DNA of 64,000 nt from Derxia gummosa DSM 723. GTDB lineage: Bacteria > Pseudomonadota > Gammaproteobacteria > Burkholderiales > Burkholderiaceae_E. The notes beneath the pieces were generated by a model. The model worked only from the letters and a program-made list of their open reading frames with translations. It searched no databases and was not told the origin of the DNA. The translations under genes and the position numbers were made by a program. Below are positions 55,806 through 64,000 of the stretch, in pieces. Location of the stretch: NCBI RefSeq assembly GCF_000482785.1, contig NZ_AXWS01000019.1:43305-107304 (forward strand), in the 5' to 3' direction. Within the stretch, counting starts at the first letter, position 1. Every line of letters starts with the position of its first letter.

Positions 55806-56429
55806 TCAGGCCTTCTTGTCTTCGCCGATGATGATCTTGGTGTCCGACAGGTACATATGCGGAGGCACTTCGAGGTTGTCGGGCGCGGGCTTGTTCTTGA
55901 ACACGCGGCCGGCCAGGTCGAAGGTCGAGCCGTGGCAGGGGCACAGGAAGCCGCCGGCCCAGTCGTCGGGCAGGTTGGGCTGGGGGCCGGGCGTGAAGCG
56001 CGAGTTCGGCGAGCAGCCCAGGTGGGTGCAGATGCCGATCACGACGAGCAGGTCTTCCTTGCGCGAACGGGTTTCGTTCTTCGCGTACTCGGGGGTCATG
56101 CCCGGGCGGTCCGACTTGGGGTCGGCGACCTGCGAGTCGGTCTTCTTGAGCGACTCGATCATCGACTGGTCGCGCTTGAGCAGCCAGACCGGCTTGCCGC
56201 GCCATTCGACGGTCTTGAGCTGGCCGGGCTTGAGGTCGGCAACATCGACTTCGACCGGCGCGCCGGCAGCCTTGGCGCGCTCGGACGGCTGGAAGCTCAG
56301 GATGAACGGCGCAGCGACGGCGGCACCGAGCGCGGCGCCCGCGCCGCAGGTCAGCGTCAGCCAGGTGCGGCGGGAAGGATCGACTTCGGCATCGCCGGGC
56401 TGGCCGGCAGTCGGGTTCTGGGTACTCAT
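55806..56429 (-). CDS. petA: Ubiquinol-cytochrome c reductase Rieske iron-sulfur subunit (PetA)
   Basis: ATG 56429 with GAGGAA upstream gives 207 residues. A twin-arginine type leader (SRRTWLTLTCGAGAALG) doubles as the membrane anchor. The [2Fe-2S] cluster motifs are CTHLGC (134-139) and CPCHGS (163-168), with GPAP-type PAPDNLEVPP after them. It moves electrons from ubiquinol to cytochrome c1. It is the first gene of petABC. Confidence 0.96.
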   Translation of the reverse strand: MSTQNPTAGQPGDAEVDPSRRTWLTLTCGAGAALGAAVAAPFILSFQPSERAKAAGAPVEVDVADLKPGQLKTVEWRGKPVWLLKRDQSMIESLKKTDSQVADPKSDRPGMTPEYAKNETRSRKEDLLVVIGICTHLGCSPNSRFTPGPQPNLPDDWAGGFLCPCHGSTFDLAGRVFKNKPAPDNLEVPPHMYLSDTKIIIGEDKKA

Positions 56430-56881
56430 GGGAGCAGGTTCCTCGAGAACGGATTCCTGGTCGAGCTTTCGGCCGACACCTGACGGCGCGGCGTGATCTC
56501 GTTGTTGGACGCGGATGGAGCGGTGATTTGACTTCGTGCTGCGGCGGCTCTTGTGTGCTGGTGCTTGGGTGGTGCTGTGCAGCAAAAGACGCTGTCTGGC
56601 TTCGCGCTTGTGGCCAGTGGTGATTCGCGTGCGCGGTCGGCGCAACGCGCCATTCTAGCGTTTCCTGTCAAGCCTGAAAAACCTGTGTCCGTCCGTTCTG
56701 TGTTGCGGACCGTCCGGCGTGTGCCTGCGGCGCGACGGCTTGGCTAGGTGAAATTTCCAGACCACTCTCGCGCAGCCAATCGTTGCCGGTCTGGACGTCG
56801 GCAGTTGATAGACGCATTTTCTTGCCGCCGGCTTGCGTCGAAGCGCCGGCGGGCAGCATCCCAACATCCGAGGAATATGAA
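56430..56881. other. Divergent regulatory gap between petA and mscL
   Basis: No credible gene is seen in 452 bases; short open frames here have no ribosome sites and no coding character. The region should hold promoters for petABC (leftward) and mscL (rightward). The best leftward candidate is listed separately; no clear rightward -10/-35 pair was found. Confidence 0.6.
56652..56680 (-). promoter_or_regulatory. Candidate petABC promoter
   Basis: On the minus strand TTTTCA, 17 bases, TAGAAT. The -10 matches five of six and the -35 four of six consensus positions. It would leave an untranslated leader of about 215 bases before petA. Confidence 0.4.
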
Positions 56882-57337
56882 ATGAGCTTCCTGAAGGAGT
56901 TCCGCGCCTTCGCCGTACGCGGCAACGTCATCGACCTGGCAGTCGGCGTGATCATCGGCGCCGCGTTCGGCAAGATCGTGGATTCAGTGGTGAAGGACCT
57001 GATCAATCCGCTGGTGGGGATCGTCGTCGGCAAGCCCGACTTCACCAACTTGTTCCTCGTGCTGCAGATGCCCGACAACTATTCGGGACCGATGACCTAC
57101 GAAGCGCTTACCAAGGCGGGTGCGACGGTGTTCGGCTATGGCGCCTTCCTGACGGTGTTGGTGCAGTTCATCCTGCTGGCCTTCGCGATCTTCTGGCTCG
57201 TGAAGTTCATCAACAAGGCGCAGAGCAAGGTCGTGAGCGAGAAAGCGGCCGAGCCGCCGGCTGCCCCGCCGCCCACGCCGGAAGACATCGTGCTGCTGCG
57301 CGAGATCCGCGACAGCTTGCGCCAGCCGCAGCGCTGA
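56882..57337 (+). CDS. mscL: Large-conductance mechanosensitive channel MscL
   Basis: The 151-residue protein starts at ATG 56882 with GAGGAA upstream. It has the conserved N-terminal amphipathic helix and first membrane segment ([37 protein letters not shown]), a periplasmic loop, a second segment ([19 protein letters not shown]) and a C-terminal bundle helix ([14 protein letters not shown]). It opens under membrane tension to release solutes on osmotic down-shock. It ends ten bases from the converging Nif3-family gene with no visible terminator. Confidence 0.97.
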   Translation: MSFLKEFRAFAVRGNVIDLAVGVIIGAAFGKIVDSVVKDLINPLVGIVVGKPDFTNLFLVLQMPDNYSGPMTYEALTKAGATVFGYGAFLTVLVQFILLAFAIFWLVKFINKAQSKVVSEKAAEPPAAPPPTPEDIVLLREIRDSLRQPQR

Positions 57338-57347
57338 GGCTCGGTGC

Positions 57348-58130
57348 TCAGGCCGGATTGGGAATGTCGATGAAGCGGTGTTCGATGCCCAGTTCGGTTG
57401 CGAGGTACTCGCCGAGTGCCTGCACGCCGTAGCGTTCGGTCGCATGGTGGCCGCAGGCGAAGTAGGCGATACCGGCCTCGGCGGCAATGTGCGCCGTCGG
57501 CTCCGAAATTTCGCCGGACAGGAAGGCGTCGCAGCCGGCGTCGATGGCCACATCGATGAAGCCCTGGCCGCCGCCAGTGCACCAGCCGATGCGCCGCAAC
57601 CGTCGGGCGGTGTTGCCGACAACGGTCGGGGTCCTTTTAAGCGCGAGTTCGATTCGGGTGGTCAGTTCAGTGACTGAGAGCGCCTGGGCCGGCTCGCTCC
57701 ACGGCAGCATCCCGGGCTCGCCGGCATTGCCATCGATACCGAGGCCGAGCACGGCGCCGAGCCGGGCGTTGTTGCCGAGGCTTGCATGCGCATCGAGCGG
57801 CAGGTGATACGCGAACAGGTTGATGTCATGGGCGAGCAAGGCGCGCAATCGCGCATGCATGCGCCCGACGATACGCGGACTCTCGTTGCGCCAGAAATAG
57901 CCGTGATGGACCAGGACGGCGTCCGCGCCGGCGGCGATGGCGCTTTCCAGCAGTGTCAGTGAAGCGGTCACCCCGCTCACCACCCGGCGGATGCGGTCGC
58001 GCCCCTGCACCTGGAGGCCGTTCGGGCAGTAGTCCTTGAATCGCCCGCAATCGAGCAATTGGTCGAGATGGCGGGCAAGCTCGTCCCGGCCGATGGTGCC
58101 GAGGGGCGTGGGCGGTGCGGTGCTGTCCAT
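57348..58130 (-). CDS. Nif3-like dinuclear metal-centre protein
   Basis: The 260-residue protein matches the NIF3/YbgI family: LDCGRFKDYCPNGLQVQG, the metal-binding ADAVLVHHGYFWRNE with a His pair, HLPLDAHASLGNNARLG, and the C-terminal YFACGHHATERYGVQALGEYL with another His pair. The family forms toroidal hexamers with a two-metal site; its cellular role is unsettled. It is divergent from the DegS-like gene across 36 bases and converges on mscL. Confidence 0.92.
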   Translation of the reverse strand: MDSTAPPTPLGTIGRDELARHLDQLLDCGRFKDYCPNGLQVQGRDRIRRVVSGVTASLTLLESAIAAGADAVLVHHGYFWRNESPRIVGRMHARLRALLAHDINLFAYHLPLDAHASLGNNARLGAVLGLGIDGNAGEPGMLPWSEPAQALSVTELTTRIELALKRTPTVVGNTARRLRRIGWCTGGGQGFIDVAIDAGCDAFLSGEISEPTAHIAAEAGIAYFACGHHATERYGVQALGEYLATELGIEHRFIDIPNPA

Positions 58131-58166
58131 CGGTTCTAGAATCGCGCGCTCTTCAGAAAGTCCCGG

Positions 58167-59342
58167 ATGCTACGCCGACTCTGGTTGATCTTTGCGCAGG
58201 CGGTGACCGTCGCGCTCGCTGCCCTCTTCGTGCTCGACACGCTTCGTCCGGACTGGCGTCTGCCATTGCATGACGACGGCGCGCGAGCGCCCGTCGTGGT
58301 GGCGCCGACGCGTGATGCGCCCAGCGCGCATCCGGCACCGGCCTCCTATGCCGATGCGGCGCGCCGTGCGACGCCCGCGGTCGTCAATATCAACACCACG
58401 CGGGAGCGCGCGAGCCGCGACGAGCGCGTCTATCGATATTTCTTTGGCGACGGCCAAGGTGGCCGCGGCGATCCAGAGGCGAGTCTAGGTTCGGGCGTGG
58501 TGGTGAGCGCCGACGGTTATGTACTCACGAACAACCACGTGATCGAGGACGCGGCGGGCATCGAGGTGGTGTTCGGCGACGGTCGTCGCGCCGCCGCCCG
58601 GGTGGTCGGTACCGACCCGGAAACCGATCTGGCGCTGTTGCGCGTCGATCTGCCGGCCGGGGAAGAGCGGGCCTTGCCCGCCATTGAGTTCGGGCGCGAC
58701 GAGGATGTGCATGTCGGAGATGTGGTGCTGGCCATCGGCAATCCGTTCGGCATCGGTTCGACGGTGACGATGGGGATCGTCTCCGCTACCGGGCGCGCCA
58801 ACCTTCAGTTGAGCGTGTTCGAGAACTTCATCCAGACCGATGCGGCCATCAATCCCGGCAATTCGGGCGGTGCGCTCGTGGATGTTGACGGGCGGCTGAT
58901 CGGCATCAATAGCGCGATCCTCACGCGCACGGGAGCGGCATCGGGGATTGGCTTCGCCATTCCGGCCTCGACTGCTCGCCAGGTGATGGAAGGGCTGGCG
59001 AACGAGGGGCAGGTGGTGCGCGGCTACATTGGCGTCGAGACGCAAGATGTCTCGCCCGAGCTTGCTGATGCGTTCCAGTTGTCGAGTCGGCGTGGTGCGC
59101 TCATCACCGGACTGGTCCGGGGCGGTCCGGCCGAGCGGGCAGGGGTGAAGACCGGCGACATCCTGGTCGCCATCGAAGGGGCGCCCACGGATGATTCGAG
59201 TGCGATGCTCAATCAGGTTGCGCGGCTGAAGCCCGGGGTGAGTGCCCGCCTGACGCTCAACCGGGATCGCAAACAGGTGGAAGTGACGGTGGAGGTGGGC
59301 TTGCGCCCGAGACCCCCTAAGGCGCGCCGACGCGGAGAATGA
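58167..59342 (+). CDS. DegS/HtrA-family membrane-anchored serine protease
   Basis: The 391-residue protein has one N-terminal membrane segment (about 8-25) and no cleavage site, a trypsin-like domain with His124 (TNNHVIED), Asp154 (PETDLALL) and Ser233 (NPGNSGGAL), and a single PDZ domain at about 285-375. One anchor plus one PDZ is the DegS layout, suggesting a periplasmic envelope-stress sensor that cleaves an anti-sigma factor. That role is an inference, as no rseA or rpoE is nearby. TAGAAT at 58137-58142 is a candidate -10. Confidence 0.92.
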   Translation: MLRRLWLIFAQAVTVALAALFVLDTLRPDWRLPLHDDGARAPVVVAPTRDAPSAHPAPASYADAARRATPAVVNINTTRERASRDERVYRYFFGDGQGGRGDPEASLGSGVVVSADGYVLTNNHVIEDAAGIEVVFGDGRRAAARVVGTDPETDLALLRVDLPAGEERALPAIEFGRDEDVHVGDVVLAIGNPFGIGSTVTMGIVSATGRANLQLSVFENFIQTDAAINPGNSGGALVDVDGRLIGINSAILTRTGAASGIGFAIPASTARQVMEGLANEGQVVRGYIGVETQDVSPELADAFQLSSRRGALITGLVRGGPAERAGVKTGDILVAIEGAPTDDSSAMLNQVARLKPGVSARLTLNRDRKQVEVTVEVGLRPRPPKARRRGE

Positions 59343-59357
59343 CCGGCGGACGCTCGG

Positions 59358-59387
59358 TTGACGCTCTTGTCGTCACATGAATAGAAT
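59358..59387 (+). promoter_or_regulatory. Strong sigma-70 promoter of the str operon
   Basis: TTGACG, 18 bases, TAGAAT: each hexamer matches five of six consensus positions. Predicted start near 59394, leaving a leader of about 215 bases before rpsL, in which I see no gene. Confidence 0.78.
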
Positions 59388-59610
59388 TGCGGTTCCCTTG
59401 AATCGGGTGACTGTGGCCATTGGCGCGCCAACCTCCATGACGTTGGCGGGCGCGCGAAGCCCGGCCGTTTCATTGCGAATCGCTCTTTGGCTGCCTCAGG
59501 CGCGCCATTGCGCGCTTCGTGGTGGCGGCAGTCCTCCGAACAAGAACTTCGAAGAACCTGCCGGCTTCGCTCGCAACGAGAGTCGCCGGCGTCCGTTGGA
59601 TTGGACTGCT

Positions 59611-59988
59611 ATGCCCACCATCAGCCAGCTCGTTCGCAAGCCGCGCGTTCTCGCGCATGCGAAGAGCAAGAGCCCCGCGCTGGAAGACTGCCCGCAGAAG
59701 CGCGGCGTCTGCACCCGCGTCTACACCACCACCCCGAAGAAGCCGAACTCGGCGCTGCGTAAGGTCGCCAAGGTGCGCCTCACGAACGGCTACGAAGTCA
59801 TTTCGTACATCGGCGGTGAAGGCCACAACCTGCAGGAACACTCGGTCGTGCTGATCCGCGGCGGCCGTGTGAAGGACTTGCCTGGCGTGCGCTATCACAT
59901 CGTTCGCGGCTCGCTTGACCTTCAAGGCGTCAAGGACCGGAAGCAGGCCCGTTCGAAGTACGGCGCGAAGCGCCCGAAGAAGGCCTGA
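59611..59988 (+). CDS. rpsL: 30S ribosomal protein S12
   Basis: The 125-residue protein starts at ATG 59611 ([11 protein letters not shown]); an upstream in-frame ATG at 59377 lies inside the promoter and is rejected. The decoding-site loop [17 protein letters not shown] and [13 protein letters not shown] keep the lysines whose substitution gives streptomycin resistance, so the allele looks like the sensitive type. Codon use in rpsL, rpsG, fusA and tuf is visibly more restricted than in the rest of the window, fitting high expression. Confidence 0.98.
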   Translation: MPTISQLVRKPRVLAHAKSKSPALEDCPQKRGVCTRVYTTTPKKPNSALRKVAKVRLTNGYEVISYIGGEGHNLQEHSVVLIRGGRVKDLPGVRYHIVRGSLDLQGVKDRKQARSKYGAKRPKKA

Positions 59989-60101
59989 TAGCCCGTCGTT
60001 TCAAATGCCGGCCGCACATCGGTGTCGCCGAGTAAGTCGCCATCCTTGGGTGGCACCCGGAGCGAAACAAATCGCCTCCAGACTGAAGCCAGGAGTCAGC
60101 A

Positions 60102-60572
60102 ATGCCCCGTCGTCGTGAAGTACCCAAGCGCGAGATCCTGCCCGATCCGAAGTTCGGCAGCGTCGATCTCGCCAAGTTCGCCAACGTCATCATGCTCAGC
60201 GGCAAGAAGGCCGTCGCCGAGCGCATCATCTATGGCGCCCTCGACACGATCCAGGCCAAGACCGGCAAGGATCCGATCGAGGTGTTCACCACCGCCATCA
60301 ACAACGTCAAGCCGATGGTGGAAGTGAAGAGCCGTCGTGTCGGTGGCGCCAACTACCAAGTGCCCGTCGAAGTGCGTCCGGTGCGTCGCACCGCGCTGTC
60401 GATGCGCTGGCTTCGTGAAGCTGCCATCAAGCGCAGCGAAAAATCCGCAGCCCTGCGCCTCGCCGGCGAGCTGCTCGATGCCGCCGAAGGCAAGGGCGGC
60501 GCGATGAAGAAGCGCGACGAAGTGCACCGCATGGCCGAGGCCAACAAGGCCTTCTCGCACTTCCGCTTCTAA
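60102..60572 (+). CDS. rpsG: 30S ribosomal protein S7
   Basis: The 156-residue protein matches S7 throughout: [75 protein letters not shown] and the C-terminal [17 protein letters not shown]. It nucleates assembly of the 30S head and in E. coli also represses its own operon. AGGAG precedes the start. The 113-base rpsL-rpsG gap could hold the S7 regulatory site, but I could not identify it. Confidence 0.98.
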   Translation: MPRRREVPKREILPDPKFGSVDLAKFANVIMLSGKKAVAERIIYGALDTIQAKTGKDPIEVFTTAINNVKPMVEVKSRRVGGANYQVPVEVRPVRRTALSMRWLREAAIKRSEKSAALRLAGELLDAAEGKGGAMKKRDEVHRMAEANKAFSHFRF

Positions 60573-60585
60573 GCAGCGAGCGACG

Positions 60586-60632
60586 ACGGGCCGTCGCGAC
60601 AGCGCGGTCCGTTCGCGCTGTCGGCGGCCCGT
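60586..60632 (+). other. Nested RNA hairpin in the rpsG-fusA gap
   Basis: An outer stem ACGGGCC (60586-60592) with GGCCCGT (60626-60632) encloses a perfect inner stem GACAGCGCG (60598-60606) with CGCGCTGTC (60614-60622), loop seven bases. It begins 13 bases past rpsG. No T-run follows directly, so an attenuator, processing site or S7-related control element are all possible. Confidence 0.6.
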
Positions 60633-60662
60633 TCCCTCTTCACGTTTTCTCAGGTTCCCACC

Positions 60663-62765
60663 ATGGCACGCAAGACTCCCATCGAGCGCTACCGGAACAT
60701 CGGCATCTCGGCGCACATCGACGCCGGCAAGACCACGACGACCGAGCGCATCCTTTTCTACACCGGTGTGAACCACAAGATCGGCGAAGTGCACGACGGT
60801 GCCGCGACGATGGACTGGATGGAGCAGGAACAAGAGCGCGGCATCACGATCACGTCAGCCGCGACGACCTGCTTCTGGAAGGGCATGGCCGGCAACTTCC
60901 CCGAGCACCGCGTCAACATCATCGACACCCCGGGGCACGTCGACTTCACCATCGAAGTCGAGCGCTCGATGCGCGTGCTGGATGGCGCGTGCATGGTGTA
61001 TTGCGCGGTCGGCGGCGTGCAGCCGCAGTCGGAAACCGTCTGGCGCCAGGCCAACAAGTACGGCGTTCCCCGCCTCGCGTTCGTCAACAAGATGGACCGT
61101 ACCGGCGCGAACTTCTTCAAGGTGTACGAGCAGATGCGCGGCCGCCTGAAGGCCAACCCCGTGCCCCTGCAAGTGCCCATCGGTGCTGAAGAAAACTTCC
61201 AGGGCGTGGTCGACCTCGTGAAGATGAAGGCGATCATCTGGGACGACGCGTCGCAAGGCACCAAGTTCGCCTATGGCGACATCCCGGCCGACCTCGTCGA
61301 TACCTGCAACGAGTGGCGCGAGAAACTGGTCGAAGCGGCTGCCGAGTCGTCGGAAGAGTTGATGAACAAGTACCTCGAGGGCAACGAGCTCACCGAGGAA
61401 GAAATCAAGAAGGCGATCCGTCAGCGCACGATCGGCGGCGAGATCCAGCCGATGCTCTGCGGCACCGCGTTCAAGAACAAGGGCGTGCAGGCCATGCTCG
61501 ACGCGGTCATCGAGTACCTGCCGTCGCCGGTCGACATCCCGCCGGTGACCGGCCATGACGACGACGACAAGGAAGCGTCGCGCAAGGCGGACGACAACGA
61601 GAAGTTCTCGGCGCTGGCGTTCAAGCTCATGACCGACCCGTTCGTCGGCCAGCTCACGTTCATCCGCGTGTACTCGGGCGTCGTGTCGTCGGGCGATACC
61701 GTCTACAACCCGATCAAGGGCAAGAAGGACCGTATTGGCCGTCTGCTGCAGATGCACGCCAACCAGCGTGACGAAATCAAGGAAGTCCGCGCGGGCGACA
61801 TCGCCGCTGCTGTCGGCCTGAAGGAAGTCACGACCGGCGAAACCCTGTGCGACCCCGAGGCGATCATCACGCTCGAGCGCATGGAGTTCCCCGAGCCCGT
61901 GATCTCGCAGGCTGTCGAACCCAAGACCAAGTCGGACCAGGAAAAGATGGGCATCGCCTTGCAGCGTCTCGCGCAGGAAGACCCGTCGTTCCGCGTCAAG
62001 ACCGACGAGGAATCGGGCCAGACCATCATCTCCGGGATGGGCGAACTGCACCTCGAAATCATTGTCGATCGCATGAAGCGCGAATTCGGTGTCGAGGCCA
62101 ACGTCGGCAAGCCGCAGGTGGCCTACCGCGAAACCATCCGCTCGATCTGCGAAGAAGCCGAAGGCAAGTTCGTCAAGCAGTCGGGTGGTCGTGGCCAGTA
62201 CGGTCACGTCGTTCTCAAGCTCGAGCCGCAGGAACCGGGCAAGGGCTACGAGTTCGTCGACGCGATCAAGGGTGGTGTGGTTCCGCGCGAATACATCCCG
62301 GCGGTCGACAAGGGCATCCAGGACACGCTCAACGCCGGCGTGCTCGCGGGCTATCCGGTCGTGGACATCAAGGTCACGCTGTTCTTCGGCTCGTACCACG
62401 ATGTGGACTCGAATGAAAACGCGTTCAAGATGGCCGCTTCGATGGGCTTCAAGGAAGGCATGCGCAAGGCCAAGCCGGTCCTGCTCGAGCCGATGATGGC
62501 CGTTGAAGTCGAAACCCCCGAGGACTACGCCGGCACCGTGATGGGCGACCTCTCGTCGCGTCGCGGCATGGTCCAGGGCATGGACGATATCACCGGCGGC
62601 GGCAAGATCATCAAGGCCGAAGTTCCGTTGGCGGAGATGTTCGGCTACTCGACGACGCTGCGTTCGGCCACGCAAGGCCGCGCCACGTACACGATGGAAT
62701 TCAAGCACTACGCCGAAGCGCCGAAGAACGTCGCCGAAGCGGTCATCAGCGCCCGCACCAAGTAA
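60663..62765 (+). CDS. fusA: Translation elongation factor G
   Basis: The 700-residue GTPase catalyses ribosomal translocation. G-domain motifs are present: [17 protein letters not shown] (P-loop), RGITITSAA (switch I), DTPGHVDFT and NKMDRTGA; domains II-V follow with [15 protein letters not shown] and [14 protein letters not shown]. The protein is full length, and residues around the fusidic-acid region look ordinary. It is the third gene of the str operon. Confidence 0.98.
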   Translation: MARKTPIERYRNIGISAHIDAGKTTTTERILFYTGVNHKIGEVHDGAATMDWMEQEQERGITITSAATTCFWKGMAGNFPEHRVNIIDTPGHVDFTIEVERSMRVLDGACMVYCAVGGVQPQSETVWRQANKYGVPRLAFVNKMDRTGANFFKVYEQMRGRLKANPVPLQVPIGAEENFQGVVDLVKMKAIIWDDASQGTKFAYGDIPADLVDTCNEWREKLVEAAAESSEELMNKYLEGNELTEEEIKKAIRQRTIGGEIQPMLCGTAFKNKGVQAMLDAVIEYLPSPVDIPPVTGHDDDDKEASRKADDNEKFSALAFKLMTDPFVGQLTFIRVYSGVVSSGDTVYNPIKGKKDRIGRLLQMHANQRDEIKEVRAGDIAAAVGLKEVTTGETLCDPEAIITLERMEFPEPVISQAVEPKTKSDQEKMGIALQRLAQEDPSFRVKTDEESGQTIISGMGELHLEIIVDRMKREFGVEANVGKPQVAYRETIRSICEEAEGKFVKQSGGRGQYGHVVLKLEPQEPGKGYEFVDAIKGGVVPREYIPAVDKGIQDTLNAGVLAGYPVVDIKVTLFFGSYHDVDSNENAFKMAASMGFKEGMRKAKPVLLEPMMAVEVETPEDYAGTVMGDLSSRRGMVQGMDDITGGGKIIKAEVPLAEMFGYSTTLRSATQGRATYTMEFKHYAEAPKNVAEAVISARTK

Positions 62766-62808
62766 TTCGGGCCCCCGTTTTCACTGATCCGGATATCAAG
62801 GAACAAAC

Positions 62809-63999
<1,191 letters not shown>

Positions 64000-64000
64000 T

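Noticed and set aside
56553..56747. Short plus-strand frame in the petA-mscL gap
   Set aside because: It overlaps the likely petA promoter and has no ribosome site or recognisable product.
59377..59610. Upstream start for rpsL at ATG 59377
   Set aside because: It lies inside the promoter -10 region and would add 78 residues foreign to S12.

Overview
The window is high-GC DNA from a betaproteobacterium, most likely of the order Burkholderiales. The evidence is the gene order mlaFEDACB - ABC exporter - ibaG - murA, ftsEX-rpoH, DUF971-ubiE-Tim44-ubiJ-ubiB, sspBA-petCBA and rpsL-rpsG-fusA-tuf, together with a DksA whose zinc-finger positions read Cys/Thr/Ser/Ala. I cannot name a genus. Coding density is high. 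I saw no rRNA, CRISPR array, insertion sequence or prophage.

Region 1 (1-18.8 kb) is a group 2 (ABC-transporter-dependent) capsule locus. It holds kpsE (truncated by the window edge), kpsD, a WcbI-like gene, three very large multidomain proteins that together carry four polysaccharide-pyruvyl-transferase-type domains, two GT4 glycosyltransferases, a predicted lipoprotein FAD oxidoreductase, kpsC, and convergently kpsS. kpsM and kpsT are not visible and probably lie to the left.

Region 2 (19.1-26.9 kb, minus strand) is one long envelope operon. It encodes the Mla phospholipid transport system, including the outer-membrane lipoprotein MlaA, then a YadGH-like ABC exporter, the BolA-family protein IbaG and MurA.

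Region 3 (27-35.6 kb, plus strand) carries ftsEX, rpoH behind a perfect CIRCE operator, dapF, a DUF484 gene, xerC, an RlmI-like methyltransferase and a COG0523 GTPase with a sigma-32-like promoter upstream. Region 4 (35.6-38.8 kb) continues with a cysteine-poor DksA, a small unknown membrane protein and a ZnuD-like TonB receptor, which together look like a zinc-related module. Region 5 (39-45.7 kb) holds a STAS-domain gene, hslVU, a Cache-HAMP sensor stub with a small partner, phoB behind a Pho box but without phoR, and a DUF971 gene.

Region 6 (45.8-52.4 kb) is a quinone and membrane-lipid block: ubiE, Tim44-like, ubiJ, ubiB, pldA, grxD, ubiX and tRNA-Thr. Region 7 (52.4-59.3 kb) holds sspB, sspA, petC, petB, petA, mscL, a Nif3-family gene and a DegS-like protease. 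Region 8 (59.3-64 kb) is the str operon, rpsL-rpsG-fusA-tuf, behind a strong promoter.

The least familiar material is the fusion-protein array in the capsule locus (3.5-10.5 kb). The most informative regulatory finds are the CIRCE site before rpoH, the sigma-32-like promoters before the GTPase-dksA pair and hslVU, and the Pho box before phoB.
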